A stretch of DNA of 14,088 nucleotides, taken from Nitrospina sp. (lineage in GTDB: Bacteria > Nitrospinota > Nitrospinia > Nitrospinales > Nitrospinaceae). The position numbers and the translations under genes were made by a program. The notes below the pieces were generated by a model. It was not told where the DNA came from. It was given only the letters and a program-made list of their open reading frames with translations, and ran no database searches. This document shows, piece after piece, positions 12,874-14,088 of the stretch (positions within the stretch are counted from its first letter, which is position 1; each line of letters opens with the position of its first letter). The stretch is from positions 1 through 14,088 of the forward strand of contig SMVS01000047.1 in NCBI GenBank assembly GCA_004357435.1, in the 5' to 3' direction.

Positions 12874-14088
12874 ATGCTGTTGACCGTGCAGAATGTCCCG
12901 GCGGAACCACGTATAGGCGTCGGCGAACTCAATTCTTTGATGGTCCAACACCTGCCGCAGAAAAACCCGCAAGCCCGCGGAAAACCCTTAACCGTATTCG
13001 AACAACGCCTGACCTTATTTCCCGGAGAGCCGCCGGTAACGTTCCTCATTCCCGGATTCAAAAATTACCATTGCGGCCAATGCCATCAACCGGAGCGGTT
13101 GGTCGCCAAAGCCGCCCAACGCATGCGCGGTGTTTTTGCCAGGCTCCGCCGGGAAATGCCCGCCATCAAAAAAATTCCCCTGCGCCAATACATCATTCAG
13201 CCGTACACAGATGCCCTGCTCCAACCTGGGCAAATGGCCCACGCCACCTTCGACACCATTCGCGTTTCTCCCGCAACAATTCTGATCGATGCCAAAGTTT
13301 ATGATGGCGCCACCCATCGGCACGAAACTCTGCACCTCACCCAGCCTTTCCTGGGACGCGTCAACGAACTGGAGGCTTATGGATTCAACATTCGTTCCTC
13401 GGCGCAGTTTTTAATATTGAAGTACCCCTATTTCGCCGATGTGGTGCAGGCCTATTTTGTGCCTGAAATGGATCGCATCATGAAGGATTATTTCGCGCGA
13501 ACGATTCGCGAAGATTTAAAAGTGCCGCGTGAAGTGCAATGGTTTTTAAACAGGTTCGATGAGACCGCATTAAAAAAATTGGATCAGGCGGTGGCGGGAT
13601 TGATTCCTTTGTTGCAGGAAGTCAGCCGCTTGAATCGGGAGCATCCTTTAAAGGCCGCTTATTGGAGTGACCGGCTCGGCATTGACGCGTTCCTGCTTGA
13701 ATTGTCTGCTGTCAAACTTCTGCCTTTGCCGGAGGTGACCGTATCGGATAAAACCCGCGCGCAGGCTTTTTCTATCTTTGAGTTGCAAATGTCCAAAGAC
13801 GACAACACGCGTCTGGGTTACGTCATTGATCGTAAAAAGGAATCGCTCATGACTTTGAAATACGGCAAAAGTCCGGCGGACGCGGCGCAACGTCTCGCGC
13901 TTTATTTTCATTTTCTCAAACAACGCTTTCTCGATTCCGAGGGCAATATTTTGCTCGGTGTTCCCGATCCAGTGGATTTTAGAAATTTTGTTGAGAGGAA
14001 AATTCAGGAGGTTGAGAAGATGGTGGCGTATCCAGGAATGACGGCAATCGAACGGCAGGCGGGGCAGGCTTTTATCGAGGCAATGAAA
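12874..14088 (+). CDS. Exported CXXCH (putative heme c) protein, 3' end beyond the window, N-terminus displaced by a frameshift
   Basis: The frame stays open from 12874 to the last base (405 codons, no stop). Codons upstream in the same frame read KRSFLPAVAGIFLMLLTVQN followed by VPAEP, an obvious Sec signal peptide, so translation must begin before 12874; yet the only upstream ATG (12803) is in another frame, separated by a run of nine A. ATG 12874 is given as the first in-frame start and has GGGGA eight bases upstream, but alone it yields a truncated signal. One CGQCH motif (about residues 68-72 from 12874) in NYHCGQCHQPERLV suggests covalent heme c or a metal site in the periplasm. The remainder (about 330 residues) is mixed, with helical stretches, and resembles no family I know. 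It lies downstream of the cytochrome beyond repeats F and G. Confidence 0.7.
   Translation, partial: MLLTVQNVPAEPRIGVGELNSLMVQHLPQKNPQARGKPLTVFEQRLTLFPGEPPVTFLIPGFKNYHCGQCHQPERLVAKAAQRMRGVFARLRREMPAIKKIPLRQYIIQPYTDALLQPGQMAHATFDTIRVSPATILIDAKVYDGATHRHETLHLTQPFLGRVNELEAYGFNIRSSAQFLILKYPYFADVVQAYFVPEMDRIMKDYFARTIREDLKVPREVQWFLNRFDETALKKLDQAVAGLIPLLQEVSRLNREHPLKAAYWSDRLGIDAFLLELSAVKLLPLPEVTVSDKTRAQAFSIFELQMSKDDNTRLGYVIDRKKESLMTLKYGKSPADAAQRLALYFHFLKQRFLDSEGNILLGVPDPVDFRNFVERKIQEVEKMVAYPGMTAIERQAGQAFIEAMK

Overview
This window reads as chromosomal DNA of a Gram-negative, respiring bacterium. It has two lipobox lipoproteins, two proteins with CXXCH heme c motifs, an oxygen-dependent-type protoporphyrinogen oxidase and a bacterial Lon protease. 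A diheme cytochrome c fused to an ethylbenzene-dehydrogenase-gamma-like heme domain resembles gamma subunits proposed for nitrite oxidoreductase and related type II DMSO-reductase-family enzymes. A nitrite oxidiser or relative (for example Nitrospinota) is therefore a reasonable guess, but it is inference from gene content only.

Layout. 2-1486 (+): C-terminal two thirds of Lon. 1487-1932: gene-free, with a composite inverted-repeat element. 1933-2763 (-): unknown lipoprotein. 3016-3573 (+): FlgO/CsgG-like lipoprotein. 3727-6389 (+): protoporphyrinogen oxidase followed by a FIST-domain sensor protein, probably one transcript. 6641-6910 (+): stand-alone Nfu N-terminal domain. 7062-7217 (+): 51-residue membrane protein. 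7433-9035 (-): a stretch of small, mostly membrane-anchored unknown proteins, including a 52-residue one too short for routine ORF calling, with an extended -10 promoter, a possible sigma-54 promoter and an intrinsic terminator. 9315-10067 (-): ribonuclease Z-like metallo-beta-lactamase. 10192-10692 (+): exported DUF1566 protein. 10731-12548 (+): the multiheme cytochrome. 12874 to the window end (+): exported CXXCH protein, unfinished at the edge, whose signal peptide is out of frame with the only upstream ATG because of a run of nine A.

The most striking non-gene signal is a family of seven related intergenic repeats of about 100-130 bp (3577-3691, 6367-6500, 6500-6602, 6915-7014, 7218-7315 in + orientation; 12494-12621 and 12622-12745 in - orientation). 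Each has a 5' GC hairpin with a three-base loop, an AGCTAAA box, a core around AATTATTGGGCATGATTC, and usually a second hairpin. Stem sequences differ between copies while pairing is largely kept. Two copies run into genes and supply the last codons and stop of the FIST protein and of the cytochrome. Five of the seven start at or within a few bases of a stop codon, so they may act in transcript 3'-end formation, or as a REP/MITE-like mobile element.

The genes do not form one pathway. The common thread is heme and electron transfer (protoporphyrinogen oxidase, diheme cytochrome, CXXCH protein), with a possible Fe-S link through the Nfu domain and housekeeping proteolysis and RNA processing.
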